From positions 1 through 64,000 of the forward strand of contig CAJUDX010000010.1 of NCBI GenBank assembly GCA_910584785.1: 64,000 bases of DNA, given 5' to 3'. Source of the stretch: an uncultured Lachnospiraceae bacterium (GTDB taxonomy: Bacteria; Bacillota; Clostridia; Lachnospirales; Lachnospiraceae). Below the pieces are notes generated by a model. That model was not told the DNA's origin. It made no database searches and was given only the letters and a program-made list of their open reading frames with translations. A program made the position numbers and the translations under genes. This document shows positions 1-7,516 of this stretch, one piece after another (the first letter of the stretch is position 1; every line of letters begins with the position of its first letter).

Positions 1-22
1 CGGGATGTGAATTTTAAAATAA

Positions 23-36
23 CGAACTAACGTTTG
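23..36. promoter_or_regulatory. LexA/DinR-like SOS box
   Basis: The 14-mer CGAACTAACGTTTG fits the Gram-positive LexA consensus CGAAC-RNRY-GTTYG with one mismatch (T in place of the first R). It lies about 220 bp from the first gene inside the window, so it more probably serves a divergent gene beyond the left edge. A single match can occur by chance. Confidence 0.4.
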
Positions 37-194
37 TTTTTGGAATAGACAAGAGAACAAAAATATGGTATATTAATTTAATCTATTAAGGAAGTTCCTC
101 GCTTCTAAATCGTAAAGATAAAAGTGGTGGATTGGGGGAATTTCTTGTGTCAGGTGAGTTTGGACCTCATTGGACAAGTGGCTGCAGGTTTTTT

Positions 195-202
195 GATATA
201 AT
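195..202 (+). promoter_or_regulatory. Extended -10 promoter for the gene at 259
   Basis: TGATATAAT is a consensus -10 with the upstream TG of extended -10 promoters. A well-spaced -35 is not evident: TTGGAC at 170-175 is about 21 bp away. Transcription from here would leave a leader of about 50 nt before the AGGAGG at 245-250. Confidence 0.5.
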
Positions 203-258
203 GGATAGATAACAGGGGTAGTTTTTTGTTATTTTTCATTTTTTAGGAGGAATTGAGT

Positions 259-1194
259 ATGAATAAAGTAATGATAATTACTGAGGAGAATGTTGAAACA
301 AAATGGATGGAAGGCAGGACGGCGGTGCCGTTTCAGAGAACGGAGAGAAAGCCGGGGCAGCATCCTTATATGGTTACAGCGCTTGACTCTTCCTTGTGGA
401 GTATCTATACTGGGGCTTATGGAGATGTGAGGGATTATCTTTCGATTGTGTTGGGGGAGAGAAAAGAGGCGCCGGAGCGATTAAGGCTCCGCCGTCTTGA
501 ACGCGAACCCAAGACAAATTATGAGATTGCTTTTGATGATCTCTGTGAAACCCTGTGGCATCAGATGAGTTTTTATTTGGCTACCTGGCTGGTGTTGCCG
601 TATCTGGCGCAGCTTTTGGAAGGCTGGGAAAAAGAAGAGGATTGGGAATGGTGCCTTCAGGGGATTGTGGCTGCCGGAACCTGTCTGGCTACCGATGTTT
701 TCGGGGACAGGCCAACGGAGGAATCCGTTTATAAGAGTTATGAGAATGCGACTATGGTGATCCGGGCGATAACGATAGATTTTCTGGCATTACATATGGA
801 TGTTATTCAGGAGAAAGAAATCTGGAAGAAAAGGGAATTTGCTGCCGCCGTTATGGCAATTCTTGGAGAGCGGAAATTGGCGTATTTATTTTTTCTTGCA
901 GGATGTCAATCCTGTTATGTGGTCTGTCCGGAGTGTGAGAACTGTGATGAGGAAATTGAGTTTGGCTATTGTGAGCCGGATGAGCGGATTAAAGCAGCAA
1001 AAGTGCCGGAAAAGTATTGGGATGGAAAAAACTTTGAAGATGTAAGTTTATGGCTGTTTAATCTCTTTGCTTTGTTGGGAGATCGCGAAGGGGAAGAGTA
1101 TCTTTGTTACTGTTTTGGAACTTATACATGCCCGGAATGTGGAAAGAAGATGCAGGTGCTTGCGGGGATGAAACAGTATTATCTTTCAGAGTAA
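259..1194 (+). CDS. Hypothetical protein with C-terminal Cys clusters
   Basis: Protein of 311 residues that I cannot assign to a family. The ATG at 259 is preferred because AGGAGG (245-250) sits 8 nt upstream; an in-frame TTG at 253 is too close to it. The first two-thirds is predicted helical, with acidic and aromatic stretches. The last third carries a CPECENC cluster, a second Cys pair near FGYC, and a final CPECGKK pair. These look like a zinc ribbon interrupted by about 90 residues. There is no signal peptide or membrane segment. It stands alone with its own promoter and a terminator at 1295-1331, and the DNA downstream is decayed. Such orphan Zn-binding proteins next to degraded DNA are often immunity-like or accessory genes, but nothing here proves that. 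Confidence 0.75.
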   Translation: MNKVMIITEENVETKWMEGRTAVPFQRTERKPGQHPYMVTALDSSLWSIYTGAYGDVRDYLSIVLGERKEAPERLRLRRLEREPKTNYEIAFDDLCETLWHQMSFYLATWLVLPYLAQLLEGWEKEEDWEWCLQGIVAAGTCLATDVFGDRPTEESVYKSYENATMVIRAITIDFLALHMDVIQEKEIWKKREFAAAVMAILGERKLAYLFFLAGCQSCYVVCPECENCDEEIEFGYCEPDERIKAAKVPEKYWDGKNFEDVSLWLFNLFALLGDREGEEYLCYCFGTYTCPECGKKMQVLAGMKQYYLSE

Positions 1195-1294
1195 GGGCAG
1201 ATGGAAGGAATGGAAACGACAGAATAATATGTAATATTTCAGGAAACTACCGGGGACAGAATGATGAAAAGATCTGCAGATGAAATTAAAAACT

Positions 1295-1331
1295 GGTGAT
1301 TGCAGCCAGAGAATCAGTCACCCTTATTTTT
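1295..1331 (+). terminator. Rho-independent terminator
   Basis: GGTGATTG (1295-1302) pairs with CAGTCACC (1315-1322), an 8-bp stem with one G-U pair and a 12-nt loop, followed by CTTATTTTTG. It ends the transcript of the gene at 259. Confidence 0.7.
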
Positions 1332-1835
1332 GTATAATTTCCTGCAGATACTGCCCTGGTTTAGACGATGCCCTGGCTCTGTGAAAGCGATATTTTTGAT
1401 ACAATGGGGATACTTTGCCCTTTTTGTTTAAACAGCATGATTTTGTTTGTTCCAGTGATTGGTTTTAACAAGATTGTAACTATCGGAATCACGGCGGTCT
1501 ATGGCTGGGTTTTAGTGGGATGAATGATCTAAGTTCCTTATTTTATAATAAAAAACCTTTCAGTGGAAGTTATGGGGCTATTTTCATTTGATAATTAACA
1601 CATAGTAATAAGAATTAGGTCAGGTTTTTTGCCCAAAATATCTTCAAGATTAATTCATCGAATTTTTGGTTAATCAGGTTTCATTTTTTCATGTAGAAAA
1701 TGCATAAACAACCCGTCTAATCTTATCTTGAAATCTTGAAATTCAAATTTATTGGTCTGAGCAGTCAAATATTGATTTTCTATTCCAGTTTCTAAAATGG
1801 CATTTCTATAATTTCTATATTCTTCTTTTATTTAT

Positions 1836-1905
1836 CAAGTTTACTGTACTGGATTTCACCTAGACATCTTTATTTGCCAAGTTTATCATACCGGATTTCA
1901 CCCAG
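1836..1905. repeat. Two-copy 28-bp direct repeat, period 42
   Basis: The unit at 1836-1863 recurs at 1878-1905 with about five differences. Both copies begin CAAGTTTA and end GGATTTCACC(C/T)AG. Function unknown. Confidence 0.6.
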
Positions 1906-1995
1906 GAAGAAGCTGTCGCAGCAGCATAGATAAAAGTAGGTTGGGTGCACTTGGAATCCCTGAATTGAATCACTTATTCGGTGATAGACTTTTAA
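1890..1995 (-). repeat. Diverged copy of the structured intergenic repeat
   Basis: Read on the minus strand this stretch runs AAAAGT, CACCG..., then GATTCCAAGTGCACCC, ACTTTTATCTATG, following the same order as the copies at 11539, 24568, 30095, 30199 and 58363. The first hairpin (CCGCC/GGCGG in good copies) has decayed, so this is an old relic in the opposite orientation. Confidence 0.55.
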
Positions 1996-2501
1996 AGTAA
2001 TCTGCAATAATTCATATCTGAATCAGAATAAGCAAAATTTGACTCTTGCTATAGATGGTAATTTCTGGTTTGGCGGCTACATTTCCCATAAAAAAGCAGG
2101 TTAAGAAAAATACAAAAGAAAAACGAGCAAGAAGAATGGTCAGTGTTTATAGTGAAGCCATACTACAGTGAAAGTAGTTCAAATTTTGCCAATCACAATC
2201 CGTTTTAGAGAAAGCAAATAAGAGAAAAAGGCAGCTAAAAAGCAAGCATATTGTACAAGACATCGTATCTGTATTAAAAGACAGCATATATGTTGGATTT
2301 CAATTGCGCTTTTGGCGGCCTTTTTTGTGATTGAAGTGTTGTTTTTAGTTTACAAAAAGGATAGATATTTTGTATTTTACAAGAATAATAAAACAACTTT
2401 ATAAAATGCCTGGTTACAAAAAATGGAAAATCAAAAAATGCAAAATGGAAGTTTGCTGAGATTGAAAACAGGTTTTTGATTATGACAGGAAAGGGGAAGT
2501 T

Positions 2502-3104
2502 ATGACCAATGTTTATGCCTATATCCGGGTGAGCAGCCGTGAACAAAATGAGGACAGACAGATGACTGCTCTGAAGGAGTTTGTGATTTCAGAAAAAAAT
2601 ATCTTTGTAGACAAACAATCTGGTAAGGATTTTGAACGACCATCGTATAAACGTATGGTGCGGCGGATGAAACGGGATGATTTGCTGTACATAAAGAGTA
2701 TAGACCGGTTAGGACGAAACTATGAGGAAATTTTGGAGCAATGGCGGGTTCTCACCAAGGAAAAGGGAATTGATATCGTCGTGCTGGATATGCCGCTGTT
2801 GGATACCCGGAGAGGGAAAGATTTGATGGGGACATTTTTAGGTGATATTGTCCTTCAGGTACTGTCCTTTGTGGCAGAAAACGAACGGACAAACATCCGA
2901 CAGCGCCAGGCTGAAGGCATTGCAGCGGCAAAAGCTAAAGGAGTTAAATTTGGACGGCCTGCCCTTCCCTATCCAGAAAATTTCCGGGAGATACATCGTG
3001 ACTGGAGAAAAAAGAAGATAACACTTCGACAGGCGGCAGAAGCTTGTGGTATGCCAGTGGGAACCTTTTATGCAAAGGCAAGAAAGTTTGAAAACCTCAC
3101 ATAA
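2502..3104 (+). CDS. Serine recombinase, resolvase/invertase family
   Basis: Small (200-residue) resolvase-type site-specific recombinase. The N-terminal catalytic domain has YIRVSSREQ with the nucleophile Ser11 and Arg9, the QSGK segment near residue 40, and the active-site arginines in DRLGRN (Arg69, Arg72). The long E helix is at about 105-130. The last 45 residues form the DNA-binding helix-turn-helix (TLRQAAEACGMPVGTFY). Length and order match Hin/Tn3-resolvase proteins, and all key residues are intact. The ATG follows AGGGGAAG. No transposase or cargo lies beside it, so it is an orphan recombinase sitting 229 bp 5' of spoVAD, exactly at the break in the spoVA operon. Whether it resolves, inverts or caused that break is not shown by the sequence. 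Confidence 0.92.
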   Translation: MTNVYAYIRVSSREQNEDRQMTALKEFVISEKNIFVDKQSGKDFERPSYKRMVRRMKRDDLLYIKSIDRLGRNYEEILEQWRVLTKEKGIDIVVLDMPLLDTRRGKDLMGTFLGDIVLQVLSFVAENERTNIRQRQAEGIAAAKAKGVKFGRPALPYPENFREIHRDWRKKKITLRQAAEACGMPVGTFYAKARKFENLT

Positions 3105-3202
3105 ATAAGGGGAGCGCAAAAGATGTATTAGATGCTTGCCAGAGATCATTGTTTCCGTATAAAAAAAAAAGAAGTACATATACTAACGCCAAAAGAAAGA
3201 TT

Positions 3203-3277
3203 AAAGTATACCTTATCGGACGCAGTCCGGCCCTGTCCCGCAGGGACATGAGTTTAGGGGTACTTGGAAAGTATACC
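3203..3277. repeat. Structured spacer upstream of spoVAD flanked by a 10-bp direct repeat
   Basis: AAAGTATACC occurs at 3203-3212 and 3268-3277. Between the copies are two small hairpins, GGAC-GCA-GTCC and TGTCCC-GCA-GGGACA. GGTACTT-GGA-AAGTATACC forms an imperfect inverted repeat at the right end. It could be a recombinase site, a decayed element end or a regulatory leader for spoVAD. No sigma-G promoter of good spacing was found here. Confidence 0.45.
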
Positions 3278-3333
3278 AAAGAATGTATTAAGATGTATGT
3301 CAGCACCTATGCTACAGAAAGGATGAGAATATA

Positions 3334-4461
3334 ATGCAGAAGGGAAGAGCCAGTATTGCGTTTGCGCACCCGCCTCTTATTTGCGGGGCGGCTTCGGTTG
3401 CCGGGAGCAAGGAGGGGGAAGGGCCTCTTGGAAATTTATTTGATATCGTGGAGCAGGACGATAAGCTGGGCAAGAAAAACTGGGAGGAAGCAGAGAGCGA
3501 ATTGCAGAAAAAGGCAGCAGAACTGGCGATTAAGAAAGCAGGCCTGACAAGGGGGGATATCCGCTATCTATTTGCCGGGGACTTGCTGGGGCAGCTGATT
3601 GCCACCTCTTTTGGCTTGATGGAACTGGAAATTCCCCTGTTTGGTCTGTATGGCGCCTGTTCTACGATGGGTGAGGCGATGGCTTTGGGGGCAATGGCGG
3701 TGGATGCAGGTTATAGTGATCGATGTCTTTCTCTGGCTTCGAGCCATTTTGCCACGGCAGAGAAGCAGTTTCGTTTTCCGCTGGCTTATGGGAACCAGCG
3801 CCCGTATTCGTCTACCTGGACAGCGACGGGCTGCGGGGCTGTGGTTTTGGAGAGCAGCAGGGGGATGGGGAATCCAGGAACTATCGGAGAGAAGGAAAAG
3901 CCTGGGGCAGCGGAAAGTGCAAAGCAGAATGTAAAAGGGAAGGTATTGGCGAAGATTTCCGGGATTACAACAGGAAAAATCGTTGATTTTGGCCTGAAAG
4001 ATTCGATGAATATGGGAGCAGCTATGGCTCCTGCGGCTTTTCATACAATTTGGCAGAATTTTGAGGATTTCGAATGGGATGAGAAGGCGTTTGACCGGAT
4101 TATTACCGGAGATCTGGGAAAGGTGGGTCAGACCATTTTATGGGATTTTATGGCAAGAAAGGACCATGATCTTTCGCAGGTGCACATGGATTGCGGGATT
4201 GAACTCTACGACAGCAAAACGCAGGATACCCATGCAGGGGGAAGTGGCTGCGGCTGCTCTGCCATTGTCCTAAGTTCTTATATTCTGCCTAATATTCAGG
4301 CAGGAATCTGGAAGCGGGTACTATTTGTTCCCACGGGAGCGCTTTTATCCACCGTTAGTTATAATGAAGGACAGAGCGTGCCGGGAATTGCCCATGGTGT
4401 AATTCTTGAGCATGTGGAGGATGAGGAGTTTGCGCGTGGGGTAAAGGCATTAGGGGATTGA
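3334..4461 (+). CDS. spoVAD: Stage V sporulation protein AD
   Basis: SpoVAD is the soluble, thiolase-fold subunit of the SpoVA channel that moves dipicolinic acid into the forespore and releases it in germination; the B. subtilis homologue binds DPA. The protein here is 375 residues. It shows the family's FAHPPLICGAASVAGSKEGEGP-type start, GACSTMGEAMALGAM, SSHFATAEKQFRFPLAYG and the Gly-rich HAGGSGCGCSA near the end. It is about 35 residues longer than the Bacillus protein, partly from a polar insertion near residues 190-215. The ATG is preceded by GAAAGGATGAG. spoVAE follows 62 bp downstream. Normally spoVAC stands immediately upstream; here spoVAC is at 55956 and a recombinase gene takes its place. 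Confidence 0.96.
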   Translation: MQKGRASIAFAHPPLICGAASVAGSKEGEGPLGNLFDIVEQDDKLGKKNWEEAESELQKKAAELAIKKAGLTRGDIRYLFAGDLLGQLIATSFGLMELEIPLFGLYGACSTMGEAMALGAMAVDAGYSDRCLSLASSHFATAEKQFRFPLAYGNQRPYSSTWTATGCGAVVLESSRGMGNPGTIGEKEKPGAAESAKQNVKGKVLAKISGITTGKIVDFGLKDSMNMGAAMAPAAFHTIWQNFEDFEWDEKAFDRIITGDLGKVGQTILWDFMARKDHDLSQVHMDCGIELYDSKTQDTHAGGSGCGCSAIVLSSYILPNIQAGIWKRVLFVPTGALLSTVSYNEGQSVPGIAHGVILEHVEDEEFARGVKALGD

Positions 4462-4523
4462 TGCGGCAAGGATTAGCTGCCGAAAAATAGAATAAAAATG
4501 AATAACGGACAGGAGAAAAGCAG

Positions 4524-4880
4524 ATGGATTATGTGAAAGCGTTTTTGATTGGAGGGCTTATCTGTGCAGTGGTGCAGATTTTACTGGATAAGACGAAGCT
4601 GATGCCGGGCAGGGTGATGGTGCTTTTGGTGGTATCCGGATGTGTTTTGGGCGCCCTGGGTCTTTACCAGCCTTTTTTGGACTGGGCAGGTGCAGGAGCC
4701 TCCGTACCTCTTTTAGGTTTTGGCAATACCCTGTGGAAAGGGGTAGCGGAAGGGGTGGGAAAAGAAGGATTTTTAGGGATTTTTAAGGGCGGATTAACAG
4801 CAAGTTCTGCAGGAATTGCTGCAGCCCTGGTGTTTGGCTATCTTGGATCAGTTTTATTTAAACCAAAGATGAAAGGGTAA
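4524..4880 (+). CDS. spoVAE: Stage V sporulation protein AE
   Basis: Small (118 residues), very hydrophobic SpoVAE(b)-type subunit of the spore DPA channel, paralogous to SpoVAC (55956). It has three or four membrane segments: VKAFLIGGLICAVVQILL, MVLLVVSGCVLGALGLY, and a C-terminal AALVFGYLGSVLF. The conserved loop WAGAGASVPLLGFGNTL matches the WGGAGALVPITGFAN loop of SpoVAC. It is preceded by AGGAGAAAAG and followed by a terminator at 4972-5010. It forms a two-gene unit with spoVAD that is expected to be forespore (sigma-G) controlled, although a convincing sigma-G promoter was not seen. Confidence 0.95.
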   Translation: MDYVKAFLIGGLICAVVQILLDKTKLMPGRVMVLLVVSGCVLGALGLYQPFLDWAGAGASVPLLGFGNTLWKGVAEGVGKEGFLGIFKGGLTASSAGIAAALVFGYLGSVLFKPKMKG

Positions 4881-4971
4881 TATTGACGCCTGAAGGAATT
4901 TAACCTATCCGAGAAGTCCGAGATTCACGCCCCGGAAGAAATAAATAGAAAATCCAGAGAAAAGCCATGGT

Positions 4972-5010
4972 AAAAGTCTCCGGCACAGCAGATAGAGCCG
5001 GGGACTTTTT
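4972..5010 (+). terminator. Terminator of spoVAD-spoVAE
   Basis: AAAAGTCTCCGGC (4972-4984) pairs with GCCGGGGACTTTTT (4997-5010), a stem of about 11 bp with one mismatch followed by a T-run. It lies between spoVAE (+) and the convergent acetyltransferase gene (-). Confidence 0.85.
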
Positions 5011-5083
5011 ATCTGATAATAGGGTAAAGCGGAGATGATTGGTTAGAATGCGCCTGATTGGACAGGACGCAGGTTTTATTTTA

Positions 5084-5725
5084 TCATTTATACGTTGATA
5101 AGGTTGATGCCAGCCAGTCCTTAGATAATTCGGGAAAAGGAATAACCGGAGGCTGAGGAGTACAGTGCGGGCCAATGATTTTTTCCATCCATACCATATT
5201 GTACCAGCGGTTAAATTTATATCCGCATTGATGAAATTCGCCGACCCAGGTATAGCCAAGGTGCTGGTGGAAGTTTACGCTGTTTTTGGTCAGGTATTCA
5301 TCTTCAGTTTCGGGATAACCAATGCAGGCATTAAGATTAAGGATGTTTTGTGCCTGAGAAATTTTTTCTAATGCGGTATAAAGTTTTTTGCCAATTCCCA
5401 TTTTTGTTCGGTTTTCTCTGATATAGATGGTGGTTTCTGCTGCCCATGTGTAGGCAGCCCGACCAACAAAGGGGCCGGTGTAGGCATAGCCGACGATTTC
5501 CCCCTGATATTCGGCAGCCAGATAAGGGTATTTTTTCAGGGTATGCTTGATTCGTTCGGTAAATTCCTCCAGACTTGGAACTTCATATTCAAAGGTGATA
5601 ACCGTATGGGTTACATAGGGGGCATAAATTGCCAGCAGTTGTTGGGCATCATCAGGTGAGACAATGCGGATAGTGATGTCATTATCATTTATGGTTTCTG
5701 TAGCTGCAGTATCTTTACTTATCAT
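5084..5725 (-). CDS. GNAT N-acetyltransferase, phosphinothricin-acetyltransferase-like
   Basis: Acetyl-CoA-dependent N-acetyltransferase of 213 residues. After a short polar start it opens with ITIRIVSPDDAQQLLAIYAPYV and VITFEYEVPSLEEF, typical of the Pat/Bar (phosphinothricin or methionine sulfone) branch. The acetyl-CoA loop is in YIRENRTKMGIGKKLY (R/Q-x-x-G-x-G pattern). The C-terminal NFHQHLGYTWVGEFHQCGYKF also fits the family. These enzymes often act on amino acids or amino-acid analogues; the substrate here is unknown. It is monocistronic, convergent to spoVAE, and its 5' end overlaps nothing. Confidence 0.88.
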   Translation of the reverse strand: MISKDTAATETINDNDITIRIVSPDDAQQLLAIYAPYVTHTVITFEYEVPSLEEFTERIKHTLKKYPYLAAEYQGEIVGYAYTGPFVGRAAYTWAAETTIYIRENRTKMGIGKKLYTALEKISQAQNILNLNACIGYPETEDEYLTKNSVNFHQHLGYTWVGEFHQCGYKFNRWYNMVWMEKIIGPHCTPQPPVIPFPELSKDWLASTLSTYK

Positions 5726-5844
5726 TGGTTTTTCTTCCTTTCTGCTGCAATTGTTTGTTATCTGCCAAGCAAGGGGCAGATTTGCCCGATCATTGTCTTA
5801 TATTGTCAAGTGCAAAGTGCTGCTGATTCCACTATAGCACACAG

Positions 5845-5913
5845 AAGAAAAAAAGAGAAGCACGTATCTGCCAGATGGTATTTGCTCCATCATACATTTT
5901 ACGTGCTTTTCTC
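5845..5913 (-). terminator. Terminator of the proline-rich/49-residue operon
   Basis: On the minus strand GAGAAAAGCACGT pairs with ACGTGCTTCTC across a loop of about 35 nt and runs into TTTTTTTCTTC. It lies just 3' of the small gene ending at 5920. Confidence 0.65.
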
Positions 5914-5919
5914 ATTCAA

Positions 5920-6069
5920 TTATTCCTGTCCTTCCTTTACAATATCCTCTAATACCTGGATTAAATCATGGATGGTGCAAATCTGAACATTCCGAGCCAG
6001 TATTTGATTTTTCAGGCCTTCGGAAAGAACATCGAATTTTGGACGGACAGATGAAGAAATATAGGACAT
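5920..6069 (-). CDS. Small conserved-looking 49-residue protein
   Basis: A 49-residue protein starting MSYISSSVRPKFDVLSE and ending VLEDIVKEGQE. The ATG (6069-6067) is preceded by GAGGTGA at good spacing, and a terminator follows. It is soluble, helical and slightly acidic, with no Cys motif. It is the second gene of a minus-strand unit 44 bp after the proline-rich gene. The only promoter seen for the unit is sigma-K-like, so a late mother-cell role (spore coat or crust) is inferred. I do not recognise a named family. Confidence 0.72.
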   Translation of the reverse strand: MSYISSSVRPKFDVLSEGLKNQILARNVQICTIHDLIQVLEDIVKEGQE

Positions 6070-6113
6070 TGTTCATCACCTCAGGTATAGTATGCCCCAA
6101 ATGGATTACATTA

Positions 6114-6512
6114 TTAAAACGGCCATGGATTTTTCCTGTGTCTTGACGTGCGGGGATTTCCTGGGCGTGTGGGAGGATGAGGTTTTGGTGGTGGCCCCGG
6201 AGGAATCGGTGGTCTTGGAGATGGTCCAGGGCGGAAAGGAGGCCTTGGCGGTCCGGGAGGAGGTCCAGGGCGGAAAAGTGGCCTTGGCGGTCCGGGAGGA
6301 GGTCCAGGGCGAAAAGGAGGCCTTGGCGGTCCGGGAGGAGGTTCAGGGTGGAAAGGTGGTCTTGGCGGTCCGGGAGGAGGCCCAGGGTGGAAGGGCGGTC
6401 CTGGTGGTCCGGGAGGGCCAGGTGGTGGGGGAGGAGGGGGAAGTTTCAGGGAGCAGGCACTGTATATGCCACAGGGCTGTTGCCATTGTGATTGGAAGAT
6501 TCGATCCGACAT
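6114..6512 (-). CDS. Proline-rich repeat protein, candidate spore coat component
   Basis: A 132-residue protein with a short N-terminal head (MSDRIFQSQWQQPCGIYSAC), then PPPPPPPGPPGPPGPP, then five copies of a 13-residue unit close to PGPPPGPPRPPFR, then a basic tail. The plus strand of the same DNA is also open, but only the minus strand has a ribosome site (AAGGA, 7 nt before ATG), a promoter-like sequence (6532-6560) and a following co-oriented gene and terminator. The composition is polyproline/collagen-like without strict Gly every third residue. Proteins like this are common in spore coats and exosporia. With the sigma-K-like promoter, a structural coat role is a reasonable inference, not a demonstrated one. 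Confidence 0.65.
   Translation of the reverse strand: MSDRIFQSQWQQPCGIYSACSLKLPPPPPPPGPPGPPGPPFHPGPPPGPPRPPFHPEPPPGPPRPPFRPGPPPGPPRPLFRPGPPPGPPRPPFRPGPSPRPPIPPGPPPKPHPPTRPGNPRTSRHRKNPWPF
6223..6417. repeat. 39-bp tandem repeat, five units, inside the proline-rich gene
   Basis: Units begin at 6223, 6262, 6301, 6340 and 6379, each starting with GGTCCAGGG or a one-base variant. The 39-bp period equals 13 codons, so changes in copy number would keep the reading frame. Confidence 0.9.
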
Positions 6513-6531
6513 GGAAAAATCCTTTTTGTTT

Positions 6532-6560
6532 TATGATATGCGGGGGAGAGAAGTCTGGTT
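6532..6560 (-). promoter_or_regulatory. Sigma-K-type promoter of the proline-rich operon
   Basis: On the minus strand, AAC (6560-6558), a 17-bp spacer, then CATATCATA (6540-6532). This matches the sigma-K pattern AC-N16/17-CATANNNTA exactly. The inferred start of transcription is about 12-15 nt 5' of the ATG region. The short motif could arise by chance, but position, strand and gene type agree. Confidence 0.55.
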
Positions 6561-6631
6561 CTGAATAATGTGCAGAAGTTCCTGTAAAAGGGTCTGAGAA
6601 ATGTGTAAAGGTTCCTCTAAAAAGGGAGGAA

Positions 6632-6655
6632 GCCGGCAGAAGTATAACTGCCGGC
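6632..6655. other. Isolated GC-rich hairpin
   Basis: GCCGGCAG (6632-6639) and CTGCCGGC (6648-6655) form a perfect 8-bp stem with an 8-nt loop. No T-run follows immediately on either strand. It sits between the divergent proline-rich operon and the sigma-factor operon and may be a protein-binding palindrome or a transcript boundary. Nothing else is seen in 6561-6880 apart from AT-rich DNA. Confidence 0.4.
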
Positions 6656-6880
6656 TGAATATTATGAAAAAAAGTTTATAAGCATTTGCTCTTTACATGA
6701 TATAGTATAGAAAGAATTTATGGAGAAAATTTGAGGGATTTGTAACAATTATGTGAACTTTTATCTTAAAATATGAACACAGAAGAAGGAGAAAGAAGAA
6801 TAAAAAAGAAAAAATGAACCGGACAGGATTTTAATGGCTCTTATGTTATAGATGCATCAAAAAAGGAAAGGAAGCAGGTT

Positions 6881-7516
6881 ATGGAAGAAGAGATGAAGGC
6901 TTTCGTAAAAGCGATGATGGCAGGCGACGAAAGGGCATTTGATGAAATTTACCATTCCTATTCCAAAAAGCTGTACCGTATGGCGTATTTTATTACCGGA
7001 AATCATAGTGATAGTGAGGATGTTTTGCAGGAAACCTTTGTAAAATGTTATCTGCATCGGGGAAGTTTAAAGAATCCTGAGCGGTTTGAATCATGGATTT
7101 ATCAGATTCTTGTTCGGACAGCCTGGAAATTAGAAAAGAGGAAGAAAAGGGCTGGGGAAATATCTTATGAAGGGGTATTAGAGCAGGAGGATGCTTCCGG
7201 CGCAAGGGCAGCCAGGCAGCTTTGTGAGGATTTCTCCGCGCCTAATCCTCTGGAAGTTTTTTTGCAGAAGGAATCGCAGACAGAGATCGGGCAGATGGTA
7301 AAGCAGTTGGATATTAAGTACAGGACGGTGGTTATGCTGTATTATTATAATGGATTGGGAGTTAAGGAAATTGCCCAGATTATGGGGATTTTTGAGGGAA
7401 CTGTAAAATCCAGGCTCAGTAAGGCCAGAAGTCTTTTACATCGGAAGCTGGAAAACCAAATGGACACAAATCAGGAAGGACGGCAGAATCATCAGGTAAA
7501 GGGGGCAGTATTATGA
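6881..7516 (+). CDS. ECF-type RNA polymerase sigma factor
   Basis: Group 4 (ECF) sigma-70 factor of 211 residues. Region 2 is at about 15-80 (FDEIYHSYSKKLYRMAYFITGN, then DSEDVLQETFVKCY). Region 4 is at about 145-195 (YRTVVMLYYYNGLGVKEIAQIMGI, then GTVKSRLSKARSLLHRKL) with its helix-turn-helix. It would direct polymerase to its own small regulon. The ATG at 6881 follows GGAAGCAGG; another ATG four codons in is possible. Its stop codon overlaps the start of the next gene (ATGA at 7513-7516), so the two are translationally coupled. That is the usual arrangement for an ECF sigma factor and its membrane anti-sigma factor. The signal sensed is unknown. Confidence 0.92.
   Translation: MEEEMKAFVKAMMAGDERAFDEIYHSYSKKLYRMAYFITGNHSDSEDVLQETFVKCYLHRGSLKNPERFESWIYQILVRTAWKLEKRKKRAGEISYEGVLEQEDASGARAARQLCEDFSAPNPLEVFLQKESQTEIGQMVKQLDIKYRTVVMLYYYNGLGVKEIAQIMGIFEGTVKSRLSKARSLLHRKLENQMDTNQEGRQNHQVKGAVL

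Larger units (their letters stand above)
1332..2501. other. Gene-poor, decayed intergenic region
   Basis: About 1.2 kb with no convincing gene. A short open stretch at 1437-1523 (+) reads as the hydrophobic tail of a membrane protein and ends in a stop. AT-rich stretches around 2100-2400 have lysine-rich fragments broken by stops. It contains one direct repeat (1836-1905) and a diverged reverse-strand copy of the window-wide structured repeat (about 1890-1995). The appearance is of old mobile DNA upstream of the recombinase at 2502. Confidence 0.5.

Noticed and set aside
2274..2546. Minus-strand frame overlapping the recombinase start
   Set aside because: Phe/Lys-rich reading of AT-rich DNA, overlapping a well-supported gene, with no ribosome site.
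6092..6568. Plus-strand open frame of 158 codons over the proline-rich repeat
   Set aside because: It has no ribosome site, no promoter and a Val/Glu/Gly repeat that simply mirrors the opposite strand. The minus-strand reading has a good ribosome site, promoter, partner gene and terminator.
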